The translations under genes were made by a program, and so were the position numbers. This document shows positions 49,258 through 59,955 of a DNA stretch of 64,000 nucleotides, piece after piece (the stretch's first letter is position 1; every line of letters starts with the position of its first letter). The notes beneath the pieces were generated by a model that was given only the letters and a program-made list of their open reading frames with translations, had not been told where the DNA came from and did not search any database. Location: positions 124,001-188,000 of the forward strand of contig NW_027461522.1 in the NCBI RefSeq assembly GCF_024713945.1, in the 5' to 3' direction. This DNA comes from Dermatophagoides farinae (lineage: Eukaryota > Arthropoda > Arachnida > Sarcoptiformes > Pyroglyphidae).

Positions 49258-51786
49258 ATGGACCTTAATGCCAATGGAAAAAATACAATATTAAGGATCA
49301 GTGAGAGTAAGTTAATAATTATTATAATGCGTCGAGAATAGTTTTTTAGCGGCTTTTGTTTTCGCGCTTGAAATTCTATAATTTGAAAAGCAAAAAACGT
49401 ACAGCTAAAAAATTCTTCGCTTATAACTGTACATTTGATTTTAGGCCAATATATTGAATTTTTATCTCTAATCGGTATAGGAGCGTGGGGTATAGTATAT
49501 CACGTTCGTAGAATTACTTATCTAAACGACCAGAGTTTTGTTGAAGATCTCGCAGCCAAGGTCTACGATATCAATAAATTGAAATTCAATTCCGAATGGG
49601 TTATTGTTAAAGAGAAAATCAAGAGGGAAGTTAAAATATTGAGCTCAATATCTCATTCAGGTATCGTCAATCTACACGGTGTTGTTGATTTAGATAACTA
49701 TCTTCTGTTGTTGCTTGATTTGGTTCCTAATGGTGAATTGTTTTTTAAAATTCAGAATGAACCCTTAAAAGAAGATCAAGCACGATTTATTATTATTCAA
49801 ATTGCGAATACTCTTAATTTTTTACATCAAAACAACATTATCCACCGTGACTTGAAATTAGAAAATGTACTTGTCGAACAAGAATGCGAGGACAACTATT
49901 TTTATGTGAAATTATCGGACTTTGGTTTAAGTAAGGAGATGAACAAAAAAAAACTAGCTAAAAGCTGTGTAGGAACTCCGCAATACTGGAGTCCGGAAGT
50001 AATTATGGCAGGAAGACAGAACTTGGGTTATGGTAAGTCTACTGATCTATGGTCTCTGGGTTGTTTGTTATATGCTCTTTTATGCAGTAAATACCCGTTT
50101 GACTGCACGTACAATTTCGAGCAAGACATTTTAAGCGGTACTTTTCATATTGAAAAAGAAATCGAAACTCAGCTCAGCAAAGAGTGCATTCAAATTCTTA
50201 AAGGATTGTTAACTCCTGACATTGATAAAAGACTGAGTCTGTCTGAACTGTTAAAGACTGAATGGGCTAGAAAGAAATTTCCTTTTCCAATTCCTGAATA
50301 CAAACCAATAGAAAAACATCCTATAACGATAACGGCTGGCCCATTTTTTATGAACGTGTCAGCTAAAATAGAGCTGACTGATTCTCTTCCAGAGTTATCT
50401 TCACCGATGACCAGGACTTCCAAAAGTTCAATTACTAGTGACATTTCAGATAAACCTGAAAATAATGCATCTACCGAATCAGTCACTATAACAGAAAGTT
50501 TTAATTCTAGCAAAGTGTATCAACAAGCTCCTGCCACTACTTCTGCGACTATTAATAAAAGTTATCATGTTTTAGACACTTCAATGTTGCTTCAGTCTTT
50601 GGAAACTTTGTTCTACGTGTTTAATCAAGCATATTTTATTTTACAGTACGACGACTTTTTGGCTTCCAGGTTAGAAAGACTATTAATTACGATTAAAGAT
50701 TTAGGCTTAGCCACTCACAAAGTGTTTCAAATCATATGTTACACATGTGATTCTATCATTGAAATACTTGACGATGTAGCTCTTTTTTTGGATGAAAACG
50801 ACATTGAAGCTTCGCTCGATTTGTTCGATCAGCTACAACTGCTAACCAACGATGTGGTTGAAGCTGTCGATCAAATGCATCATCAATACAAGATTCTTTT
50901 AAACTCCACGTCAATACTTTTGACTGAGTTCCAGCGTACTAATGAGTTTTCTGACATTTTGCATATCAGCGATAAAATGCTTGCAAAAAAAGTTGTTAAC
51001 CACGTTGCATCCAAGCCGGGTCGTTCAAACGAAATCGCGAGTTTAGTTGAAGTAGACAAGCCTAAAAGTTTTTACGAGGTTTTCGAGATTTTTTTTGATC
51101 AAACAGGCAGATTGCTCAGCGTTCACCCTGATTTGCACATTAAGCCAGGGCTCATCTCAGGAACGACTCCCGTTTCTTCTAAACTGACGGATCCATCTCC
51201 CGCAGAACCAAAGTTTGAGAGAAGCGTCAGCTTTACAACGGAAGATCCTTTATTTTTAAACCAGCAAAACGTCGAACCGAGTCCTGATTCTGTTATGGGC
51301 AGCAATACTTCAAGCATAAATCCAGACTTGTTTGACAACAAAGTCATGTCAACCAATATCATTGAAAGTTTAAACAGCAGCAAGGAGTCTGCGGATGACT
51401 CTGTATTTTTGCAGTCTCGGCTTATATCTCGGCGCGAACTGATGCTTCATGGCATACTCAGTTTGCAAAAGTTCACTGAATCTTTGGAAAAATGTATTTT
51501 GTTCTGGGACCAGGTAAACTTACTGCTGTCAAATATTAACAACATTAAAAAGCACAACTCACTGCTGCTTAAGCATTACTCGCCCAGTCCGCGAATCTGC
51601 AGACGGATATACGATTCTTTAATTTCAAATAAAAAATTGTGGCAAGAACTACAGCACCAAACTTCGATTTGTTTAGATGGTACGCAAAAATCTATTCATA
51701 TAATGATGAAGATAGTTACAAAATTAAAGTGCGAACAAATTCGAGTCGCCGACTTAAAGACGCTCGCCGACCATTATAAGCTTTAA
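49258..51786 (+). CDS. Serine/threonine protein kinase with long helical C-terminal region (2 exons)
   Basis: The main frame has no ATG until well inside the kinase. I join exon 49258-49306 to 49445-51786 over a 138-nt GTAAGT...TTTTAG intron; an alternative acceptor at 49390 is also in frame. This gives 796 residues. The kinase domain (about 20-285) has GIGAWGIVY, the lysine in [17 protein letters not shown] and TPQYWSPEV (APE replaced by SPE), so it should be active. It is CAMK/CHK2-like but not assignable. From residue 380 on the protein is helical ([21 protein letters not shown]) with Ser/Pro-rich linkers, unlike family tails I know. Confidence 0.82.
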
Positions 51787-51878
51787 ATATGCAGTTATTT
51801 TTAGAATTTATGAAATTTAGTCACATGTATTCTACAAGGAACAACAGTTCCTTTATCAAAGCACGTTTATTTGAACGT

Positions 51879-52571
51879 TTAAAGTTCGTCCTCACCGTCG
51901 TCTTCAATTTGAGCGTTTGCAGCTGCGGCCAATTCAGCTTCATTTTTGGCGATTAAGCTGGGGTTCATGACAAATTCAGGTTTGTGAGCGTACTCACCGA
52001 CGAATTCAAGCGCGACCTGCCCTGTTAGTCTACGGGCTAACCACAAGAAAGGACGCTCAAAATTATAATTAGTTTTTGCCGATACTTCGTAGTACTGACA
52101 ACTGTGTCTGCGATGGAAGTTCACGCTTTTAGCCTTGACGACCCGTTCGAACACATCAACTTTATTTCCAAGCAAAACAATTGGAATTTTATTACAAACA
52201 CGGACCACGTCACGGTACCAGCTGGGTAAGTTTTTGTACGATGTACGGTTTGTTACATCAAACATGAGGATCGCTCCTTGCGCAGCTACATAATAGGCGT
52301 CTCGAAGACCTGCAAGCTTTTCTTGTCCGGCAGTGTCCCAGACTTCAAAAACGATTGGACCATAGTTCGTAAAAAACTTCATGGGGTATACTTCAGCTCC
52401 CACGGTAGCTGCGTATTTTTTTTCAAACTCTCCTGTCAAGTGACGTTTAACAAATGTTGTTTTACCAACAGCTCCGTCTCCAACAACGATTATTTTAAAT
52501 ACTGGACATTGGTGATTGTTTGTGTTCTGCTCTTGGTTGGGTTGAAGTTGGTTTACCGGACTCTGATTCAT
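51879..52571 (-). CDS. RAN: GTP-binding nuclear protein Ran
   Basis: Single exon of 230 residues. Motifs: P-loop GDGAVGKT (31-38), the Ran-specific [12 protein letters not shown], switch II WDTAGQE with Gln83, NKVD, and [14 protein letters not shown]. The C-terminus ends in an acidic DDGEDEL, the Ran tail. An N-terminal Asn/Gln-rich extension of about 15 residues is added to the usual 8-10. Ran drives nuclear transport and spindle assembly. No introns. Confidence 0.97.
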   Translation of the reverse strand: MNQSPVNQLQPNQEQNTNNHQCPVFKIIVVGDGAVGKTTFVKRHLTGEFEKKYAATVGAEVYPMKFFTNYGPIVFEVWDTAGQEKLAGLRDAYYVAAQGAILMFDVTNRTSYKNLPSWYRDVVRVCNKIPIVLLGNKVDVFERVVKAKSVNFHRRHSCQYYEVSAKTNYNFERPFLWLARRLTGQVALEFVGEYAHKPEFVMNPSLIAKNEAELAAAANAQIEDDGEDEL

Positions 52572-52711
52572 GTTTAGCCAAAAAAGTTAACAATTTCAAT
52601 AACGCAAAATTAAATCTTAATTTGTTAGAAATGTTTTATAAATTGAAATTTTTGTTTTATAATTAATTTCCATTAAATAAATATATAATATTGGAAAACT
52701 AAATAAATATT

Positions 52712-53929
52712 TTATAAGATTTTTTCGGCGGGTTTAATTTTAGTGCAAATTTTAATGGCATTGTCAGAACCGGTCGTTAAAAACGTGTTGTAATTTGAGT
52801 AAGCGAAATCGTAGGTGTAACTGCGGTTCTCTGGGTTGTCTAAGATAGCGTTCACAGCCAACAAATCAGTTTTATCGACAGATTGTGTGATTGTAAACTC
52901 GACAAGTTTAGGAGTGTTGGTGGCGACTGACACAATTGATGCGTCTGAACTCAGAAACAGTTTTGCAGAGTAAACCTCCAGAAGCACTTGATCAGGGACG
53001 TTAAGAATGCGTTTCAGGTTAGTGTTCAGTTTGATGATCACGAAGTCGGACTTCAACGGATGAATGACGAAGAGCAAGTGATTTTTCGTCATACGCTGGT
53101 ACAAGTAGTGTATAGCTCCGTCGCCTGTAAAAACTAAACAGCCCAACGAGTTGATCCACAATACTGCCCACACTGTCTGTCCTTCGAACGTGTGCTTATA
53201 CACAAATTGCCAACTGGCAGACGTTTTTTTGTGCAAGTGGACCGACCCGTCGAACGAGCAGCTTGCCAGCACGCAGAGAACCTTGTTGAACGATACGCAT
53301 TTGACATCTTGCGTGTGGGTACTCAGAATCACGTCACAAACAACTGTTTTGTTTTTGCAAGTCAACGCTTTCTGCGATTTTAGTTTCGACTGCGGGTCAG
53401 CAACGACTTTGTAATCTGTTTGATTTGCTTTGAAAGAGTACGAAACGTCTGCTAAGTCAAATTGTTTGGAGCTTTGAGTCATAAGGGACGCAGATTCGCC
53501 TTCCACGAAATTAGGCATTTTGAAAATCCAAACGTTCGCATTTCTACAAGACACCGCCAAGTAGATATTATTATCGATCGTTAACGTCGACAAACCCTTT
53601 ACTTCTGATGGAATTTTTTGCGAAACCCAGTTCAGTGAAAACTCGTCTTCCGCTTTGGAGTAAACGAACCAACACAAAGTGCCGTCAAAACTGGCGCTAA
53701 ACATGTTTCGCCCGTCAAACTCGATCCTGCGAATGGATTTCTGAAACGAATGCAACACGACCAAATTTTTTTGATCTTTAATATATACCAAATGCCTGCC
53801 AAACCCAGCGACGAACGAGAACTTGGCAGTGTCAAACTCGTCGACTCGAACTGTGGCAACCGCCCAATTTGTGTTTTTCGATACTAAATACAACGCTGAA
53901 ACACATTTGTAACTAATTATCTCTGACAT
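52712..53929 (-). CDS. CIA1: Cytosolic iron-sulfur assembly WD40 protein CIAO1/Cia1
   Basis: First in-frame ATG (complementary to 53927-53929) gives 405 residues. The blocks match Cia1: IRRIEFDGRNMFSASFDGTL, VKGLSTLTIDNNIYLAVSCR...VWIF, the diagnostic LSTHTQDVKCVSFNK (LNSHTQDVKxVxWHP), LASCSFDGSVHLHK and GQTVWAVLW. The final blade is near the C-terminus (FLTTGSDNAIKI). Blades are eroded and separated by insertions, so the protein is longer than yeast Cia1 (330). Cia1 is the platform of the CIA targeting complex, which delivers Fe-S clusters to cytosolic and nuclear proteins. Confidence 0.83.
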   Translation of the reverse strand: MSEIISYKCVSALYLVSKNTNWAVATVRVDEFDTAKFSFVAGFGRHLVYIKDQKNLVVLHSFQKSIRRIEFDGRNMFSASFDGTLCWFVYSKAEDEFSLNWVSQKIPSEVKGLSTLTIDNNIYLAVSCRNANVWIFKMPNFVEGESASLMTQSSKQFDLADVSYSFKANQTDYKVVADPQSKLKSQKALTCKNKTVVCDVILSTHTQDVKCVSFNKVLCVLASCSFDGSVHLHKKTSASWQFVYKHTFEGQTVWAVLWINSLGCLVFTGDGAIHYLYQRMTKNHLLFVIHPLKSDFVIIKLNTNLKRILNVPDQVLLEVYSAKLFLSSDASIVSVATNTPKLVEFTITQSVDKTDLLAVNAILDNPENRSYTYDFAYSNYNTFLTTGSDNAIKICTKIKPAEKIL

Positions 53930-54000
53930 CGAACGACAAGTAGAACATAAACCTGTATAATATATTTTCAATTAATTATTAATTAATAATTCGAGTATTA

Positions 54001-55527
54001 TTATATGCAACCTTCGTTTATTAATCGACTATAATAATCGTCAAATTTCACGCTGTTTTTCAAAACAATTGCACCGACTAAATCACCAAATAACGTATTT
54101 AGTTTCGAATGCACATCGTTTTCAGGAGCCTGCTCGTTTGTGTCTTGTTTTAAAAGTGAACTGTTCAACACCAAATAATATTGTGCACAGGGCTGTTGGT
54201 ACTTGCTGTAAAAAATTTGTGTGCAGCTACTCAACTGATCTTCTATTTCCTCTTTTAATAGCAATCCTGGGTTGTTTTTCATTATTGAAAAGCCAGTTTC
54301 TGATTGTAGTTTTATGTTTTTGTATTTCAACAGATCAACCGTCTGCAAAACGTCATTGATTTTTTTCAAGATCAAAATTGAACTGATGTGTTTCGGCAAG
54401 TAAGTCTTGAATTTAAACAGTGAATTTTCGTTCATTTCTTCAAAGTGATGTCTAGCAGCATATATAACGTCCGTTTTGTTTTTGTGCACCGGTATAAGCA
54501 AACCCCACGGGTCGAAATAAGAAGAAATAAAAGCCCAAGGCCTTTTAACGCTCTTCAACTTTTGTCTCCAACAAACAGATGCGACTTGATTGAACTGGTT
54601 TAAATCGCGATTAGTAAGCCTTCCGGGAAAACTGGCTTCATACAAAGCTTGACATATTGGTTTCAAGTAAATAGGCTGACTCGACCACTTATGAGTTGCC
54701 AAAAACTTTATTATAAGTTTTAAATTCTTGATGCAATTTTTAGGTTCTATGTCCAAACTATTTGCATTGTTCGAAACCACATAAATACAAATGATATCCC
54801 AGAAATAATCATTTTCACGACTATATATGCCTTGCTTATATGCCCAATACTTCAGAGTTTTGATTGTATTAGTCAGAAAGCTGAAATTGTTACAGTAAGC
54901 AATGATTTCACTCTGTAAGGTCGGAATGTAATACATGTGAAACAATTGGCCAACAAAGTTCGGTACTGTTAATGTGTCAGATGTGTCTTTATCTTCAAAA
55001 ACAGTTTTGGGATTGATAAGCCAATTGTCAGACAAGTTTTGTTTCTCAATATCGATGTAAAAATAACATCTAAACGTAACGAACAGTTCATTATAATTGT
55101 AGAATTTAGTAATTTTATCCTCGGCCAAAAATTTAAAATTAATGTCAACAAAATTATCAGTAAGAGAAATATCCGTTATATTAGAATGAGCTATGTCTTT
55201 TTTAAACAATATCATTAAGGTTTTTTTTGCATTGTTTTTCCATTCATCTGGTTTATTTTTCCAATCTGTCAATTTTCCTCCTATTAGTAATGCGTATTCA
55301 ATTAATTCATAATTTGGAAAACAGTTTTTACTCTCTGACACCTGCCAAACACTTGGATCGAACAGCTGAGTGTTGGTGTAAATTGATGAAATTAGGTGAT
55401 GTTTTTCAATTACAAGCCTTGTATTTGTTATTATCTTTTCAAAATCATCACAAAGTTGACGAAGATGTTTGTTTGTATGTTGAATAGGATTACTGCATTG
55501 GTCTTCACTATGTAAACAACATTTCAT
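54001..55527 (-). CDS. Tentative Utp22/NOL6 (Nrap)-like protein, short
   Basis: ORF of 508 residues from the first ATG. The block LTNTIKTLKYWAYKQGIYSRENDYFWDIICIYVV resembles the NOL6 element RDALxLLKVWLRQRxLxxxxGGFxGFLxSMLxxxL, followed by KNLKLIIKFLATHKWSSQPI (NOL6 QVLRSVLQFLATTDL) and a DPWGLL block resembling its LDSSGHLNL. These suggest a nucleotidyltransferase-fold Nrap protein of the SSU processome. It is half the usual length (about 1150), so either a drastically reduced form or a different PAP/OAS1-like protein. No clear catalytic Asp triad is visible. Confidence 0.42.
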   Translation of the reverse strand: MKCCLHSEDQCSNPIQHTNKHLRQLCDDFEKIITNTRLVIEKHHLISSIYTNTQLFDPSVWQVSESKNCFPNYELIEYALLIGGKLTDWKNKPDEWKNNAKKTLMILFKKDIAHSNITDISLTDNFVDINFKFLAEDKITKFYNYNELFVTFRCYFYIDIEKQNLSDNWLINPKTVFEDKDTSDTLTVPNFVGQLFHMYYIPTLQSEIIAYCNNFSFLTNTIKTLKYWAYKQGIYSRENDYFWDIICIYVVSNNANSLDIEPKNCIKNLKLIIKFLATHKWSSQPIYLKPICQALYEASFPGRLTNRDLNQFNQVASVCWRQKLKSVKRPWAFISSYFDPWGLLIPVHKNKTDVIYAARHHFEEMNENSLFKFKTYLPKHISSILILKKINDVLQTVDLLKYKNIKLQSETGFSIMKNNPGLLLKEEIEDQLSSCTQIFYSKYQQPCAQYYLVLNSSLLKQDTNEQAPENDVHSKLNTLFGDLVGAIVLKNSVKFDDYYSRLINEGCI

Positions 55528-55781
55528 TTCTATCTTGGTCACGACTTTCAGTAATGACTTATTTTTTAATTTTGTTTAGCCAGGCTAGCGATGTTTAATA
55601 TTGAAATTGTAATTTTACCAATTTTAACTAACAAGATATTTAAAAAATAAAAATGCAATATATTTAGTCGGCCTGGTATTTCAAACTTGCTAACGGATGG
55701 AAAGTGAAATAAAATTACAACTCTATTAATTTGAAGTAGTTTTAATTAGTTTTGATTGTTTTAATACGTTTTATACAATCA

Positions 55782-58522
55782 TCATCCGATACTCGTAACT
55801 ATTTCTTCTGATAATATCTTTATACGATCTATTTGACATTTAGAAAACATCTTGATAATATTTACAAACTCCTTGTTAACAGTTCTCAATTTAGAGATAC
55901 ATACCTAAAAATAACTAGACGTGTTTAACTTACAAGTAAGGTTTCCAATGCTGAGATATATAAATTGATAATGGTTTTTTGAGACTCTTTTATGATTTTT
56001 TTTTGCGAAGCTAACGAAAGTTTAATCTTTGATTTTTGCAATAAACGTAGTAGAAATATATTACTGTCAATTTCAGATTCATTAAGATATAACAAGTCGT
56101 CGCTCACACTTGAATATTCTTGTACCATTGGAATCGTAGATGTAACAATATTAGACGAAAGTAAACAACTAAATGCTGAAGCAATATTAGACTTAATAGA
56201 ACGAACGTTGTATGTTTTTTTAATTTTTGGTGTGCCTTGTTTGCTTTCGATTACTTGGTTAAGCTCAATGTTAGAATCTTCAAAACTGTAACATCCTATT
56301 TTTTTCGCTTCATGAACCATTGTTTCCAACAATGGACGTATTAAATACTTAATAACCCATTTGCTGCCTAAACACTCGTATAAACCATCAATGCTTTGCA
56401 AAAAACATTGCCTAACGTCCTTAGAAGAATCAGCCATCAACAATGGCCAAAGCAGTGTTATTATGCTTTTAGAAAAATGCGGTAAATTAGCAGCTAACGC
56501 AACTCTAACTCTCCACTGTCGACAAATAACTGCTGAAGTCACTAATAATAAATCGTCTATGTTAGCTGAAATATATTTATAATTGTCTAAGAGCAATACA
56601 TAAGTTTCGGAATCTTGAGTTTTGTATAGCTGTGCAAGGTATTCTGAAGCTTTAGTAGAAGGTAAACTTGGATATACGATAAAAAATAATTGAACTGCTT
56701 GCTTATATTTAATTAAATCCTTGGGTAGATTTTCAAATAAATTTATTGTATACTGGATTAAATTGTCTACTGGCTTGTTATTTTGAGATTTTACAGATCT
56801 TTCACTGAACAGAGATGAATAGATTTTTGATTTTTCATTTGTTCTAGTAAAAGGCGCAAAGAGTGGATTTTTTTTATTTCGTTTATCATATTCATCTAAA
56901 ATATTTTTTTTATATTCTTTTCTTTTTGTAGTGCAATTGAATACGCCGCAAAACTGACAATCATCGTCAAAATCAAACGGTACGTGATCAAGATCACCTA
57001 AACTCCTGAAATTCAAAGAACTACTAGAACTTCTTGTTGATGAACATCCTGTACTCATGGCACTAATTGGCTCAATAGAAGAAAAATCGGTATTCTTTTC
57101 GTCTTTTAATTCAAATTCAAATTCTGTTGCTGAAGTACTAACTAACTCTAATCTTCGACTTATACTTTCCCTTGTTAAATAACCTTCAGAATATTTTGGA
57201 CTATTTAAACCAGCTTCACTAGCGGATATGTTTAGCACGGGCGATTTAGTATGATCATTGAGATATTTAACACCATATTTTTTATAACCAGTAATATTTA
57301 GTTCTTTTTTTGATTTCGAATTTTGGCTTAATTTAATCCTTTCGATCAATTTTGTGGATAAAACATGCAACGCTTTTTTTGCAATATGAATATCGGTGTC
57401 AAACGCTAATCTATAAACGGGATATAAATACCGTTCATTTTGCATAAGGAATTCGATATCGCTCTGTTCAACTTCGTCTAAAAATCTCAACTTTACGTTT
57501 GAGTACATGTAAGTGTGAATGATAGACAAATAACTCAAAAAAAATTCGTTAATTTGATTAGTTTTGAACTTTTTCACTATTTTAAATAGTATTGATATAA
57601 GTTCACATCTGCATGCGTAATAATCTGAATCTTCAAAAATAGAGAGACGATCGTAATCAACGAAATCTTTGAAGTCTTCATTGTCAGAATCAAAAAGATC
57701 AAATCTTTCGTGAACAGTACCTGTCATAATTAATTCATAGGTTGGCCATAGCTTGGTTAATAAAATAAAAACAAGTAAATATAAATCTGATTCTTCCAGA
57801 CTATCCCAACATCTTAAGATAAACTCTATTACTTTACTTTGAGTTAATTGATGATTAATTGTAACGATTGAACAAATTTTGTCTACAATTTTTCTCTTAT
57901 AAACAACACAATCAATTTTGTTGTAAAGCACGGTTAGCATGTCTAATTGAGCTGTATACTCAAAATAATTTTTAGAAGTTATCGATTCAGGATTTAACTC
58001 CCGTGTCAAGTAATCATCAACAACCTGTTTATATTTTTTTATCACTTTGACTTTAGAATTCAATTCATAATTTTCTGAATAATCTAAAGCATTCCTGGTC
58101 GGACCCAATAGACATGTTAAACACTTTTCAAAACCTTGCAAAGCTTTTTCTTGCACATTTTCAGAGTGATGTTCAAATAACATTGAGTAACAATCAAAAA
58201 TTTGCGAGATGATTTTAGCTTTTTCTTTAATTCTACTCAAAATTATAGGATATATCTCACTAGCTAAGTGACAAGCTAAAAAATCAATTTTAATTAAATC
58301 TTCTGGCTTGCTGGTTTCGGTGTCATCTTCTGAGTAACCTACAAAAGCGTTTAAAACTAAATTTTTCAACGTTTTATGACTTGAATTTTGAATTAATTGA
58401 GTTAATTTGGTTAATATTTGATTTCTTTCTTCTCGTGTTACAGCAAATTGACAACCATTGATCAAGGTTTTCTTTAAGTTATTAGCAGAGTTATTCAAAA
58501 TAACGTTCCCATTCATAATCAT
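55782..58522 (-). CDS. HEAT-repeat protein resembling PP2A A subunit / PP4 regulatory subunit 1 (2 exons)
   Basis: Exon 55934-58522 joins exon 55782-55904 over a 29-nt GTAAGT...TAG intron, extending the C-terminus by 41 codons and giving 903 residues. Repeats are HEAT-like; near residue 690, QWRVRVALAANLPHFSKSI is the WRVRLAxxxxxPLLA signature of PR65 and PP4R1, followed by LMADSSKDVRQCFLQSIDGL and SKWVIKYLIRPLLETM. A Ser-rich insertion with a Cys pair lies at about 430-590. The size favours PP4R1 over PR65, but the paralogue is unresolved. Confidence 0.6.
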
Positions 58523-58730
58523 TCAGTTCAAATATATCTTTACTGTGTGTCAACTGGTTTTCCTAAATATAATTTAATCTAATAATTTACGAACTAGCAA
58601 AGATACTGAAAAAGCATCACAATTCAAATAACGTGTTAACTTATTTTAATTGTAGGTGATTATTTCTGTATTTTCACAACGTGACAAAACTGTAATCTTG
58701 GATATTTAGCTAAGTACATAAATAAAAAAT

Positions 58731-59591
58731 TTAGAAAGCAAAGATAGTTTTCCATATTTCAAATTTGGATTGTAATTCATCAAAAGCTTCAATATCCTTT
58801 GAAGTTTTATAATTGTAACTTATTTTTTCCGCAATATAAGGAAGAATAGGGTAATCGCATTGGTACAAAATCAGTTTTTTAGGGTCTGCTGGGGCAATGT
58901 TTACTATTTTTACAGAAGAAGAAAGATACAACTTTAAATCTTCAACTTTATATTGATTAAGACCTACACCTAGCAAAAAAGCAACCATCATACGTACTTG
59001 ATGCCACAAAAATGCGCTACCTTTGACTTTATAAATGATAAAACGGCCGTCTTCTGAAACTGTCAATGCACTGCTATACACGGTTCGCTTAAATGATTCA
59101 TTTTTTTTTGACTTGTCAATTTTACAAAAATTAATAAAATAATGATGTCCTATGAACTCTGTGGCAGCAGTTTTCATGGCATCTATATTATACGAAGGCT
59201 TGTTAATGATATAATAAATATAAGTACGGGCTTTGCAAAATCCTCTAGCGTTAAACCAAGGTGGAACCTCATATGCTGACAAAACTCTGATAGATATGGG
59301 CATCATAGAATTTAAAATTTTAACATAGTCGTAATACTGATTAGACTTTGTCTTTTTAACAGTTAATGAGATGTAGTTTGACCTGGCATTCACATTTTTG
59401 TCTGTTCTACCGGCACGATTAAAGTTGCAAGAGTCGTATGAATCAATTAATTTGGCTTTAATAAGGGCCTTAATGATTACGGATTCGACCGTTGGTAAAT
59501 CAACTTTACCATCGGCTATTTGAATAGCCATACCCCTATATCCTTCGCCAAAATACGCTATCTCAAACAAAACATGAGCATAAAAAGTCAT
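58731..59591 (-). CDS. PUS3: tRNA pseudouridine(38/39) synthase PUS3/Deg1
   Basis: Single exon of 286 residues. The catalytic Asp is D64 in AGRTDKNVNA (GRTDKGVxA in most homologues; Gly is Asn here). Other TruA-type motifs are EIAYFGEGYRG, YVKILNSMMPISIRVL, the ARTYIYY strand, FINFCKID and GSAFLWHQVRMMVA. FxNxCKxD is typical of PUS3, which modifies U38/U39 in the anticodon arm. The length is shorter than human PUS3 (about 480) because N- and C-terminal extensions are missing. Confidence 0.9.
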   Translation of the reverse strand: MTFYAHVLFEIAYFGEGYRGMAIQIADGKVDLPTVESVIIKALIKAKLIDSYDSCNFNRAGRTDKNVNARSNYISLTVKKTKSNQYYDYVKILNSMMPISIRVLSAYEVPPWFNARGFCKARTYIYYIINKPSYNIDAMKTAATEFIGHHYFINFCKIDKSKKNESFKRTVYSSALTVSEDGRFIIYKVKGSAFLWHQVRMMVAFLLGVGLNQYKVEDLKLYLSSSVKIVNIAPADPKKLILYQCDYPILPYIAEKISYNYKTSKDIEAFDELQSKFEIWKTIFAF

Positions 59592-59955
59592 TCACTGATC
59601 TCACAAATGAAAACAAATTTCTTACAATCGTTAATTATAGTAAAAAGCTACTCACTTTTTAACAAAAATAAAAAACATAACTCAGCTAAAATTTAATTAC
59701 TCAAATTATTGAAAATTTAAAGATATTATTATCGCAATCACCTGCTATAGATAGCTAGCTACTCATTGATGAAATTACATTTCTAGAAAAAATAAATTAG
59801 AAATTTAGAATTATATTGTAATCGTAGCGCAAAATCTATTTTTAAAAATAAAGTAATCTTCTATTGACAAAGTGTCTAGTGAAGTTCCATTGTTAAATAG
59901 CAGTGTAAAAAATTTGTTTCATTTCATGAAAAAAATAGATAAGAATCACGAATAA
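59592..59955. other. Intergenic region, 364 bp
   Basis: This divergent interval separates PUS3 (minus) from a membrane-protein gene (plus). It is very AT-rich. I found no open frame with splice signals that extends either gene and no RNA gene. Confidence 0.5.

Noticed and set aside
5479-52580. A GCTAAAC-like word just upstream of the starts of the Cys-rich gene and Ran
   Set aside because: It appears at only two starts and also at unrelated places, so I cannot call it a promoter motif.
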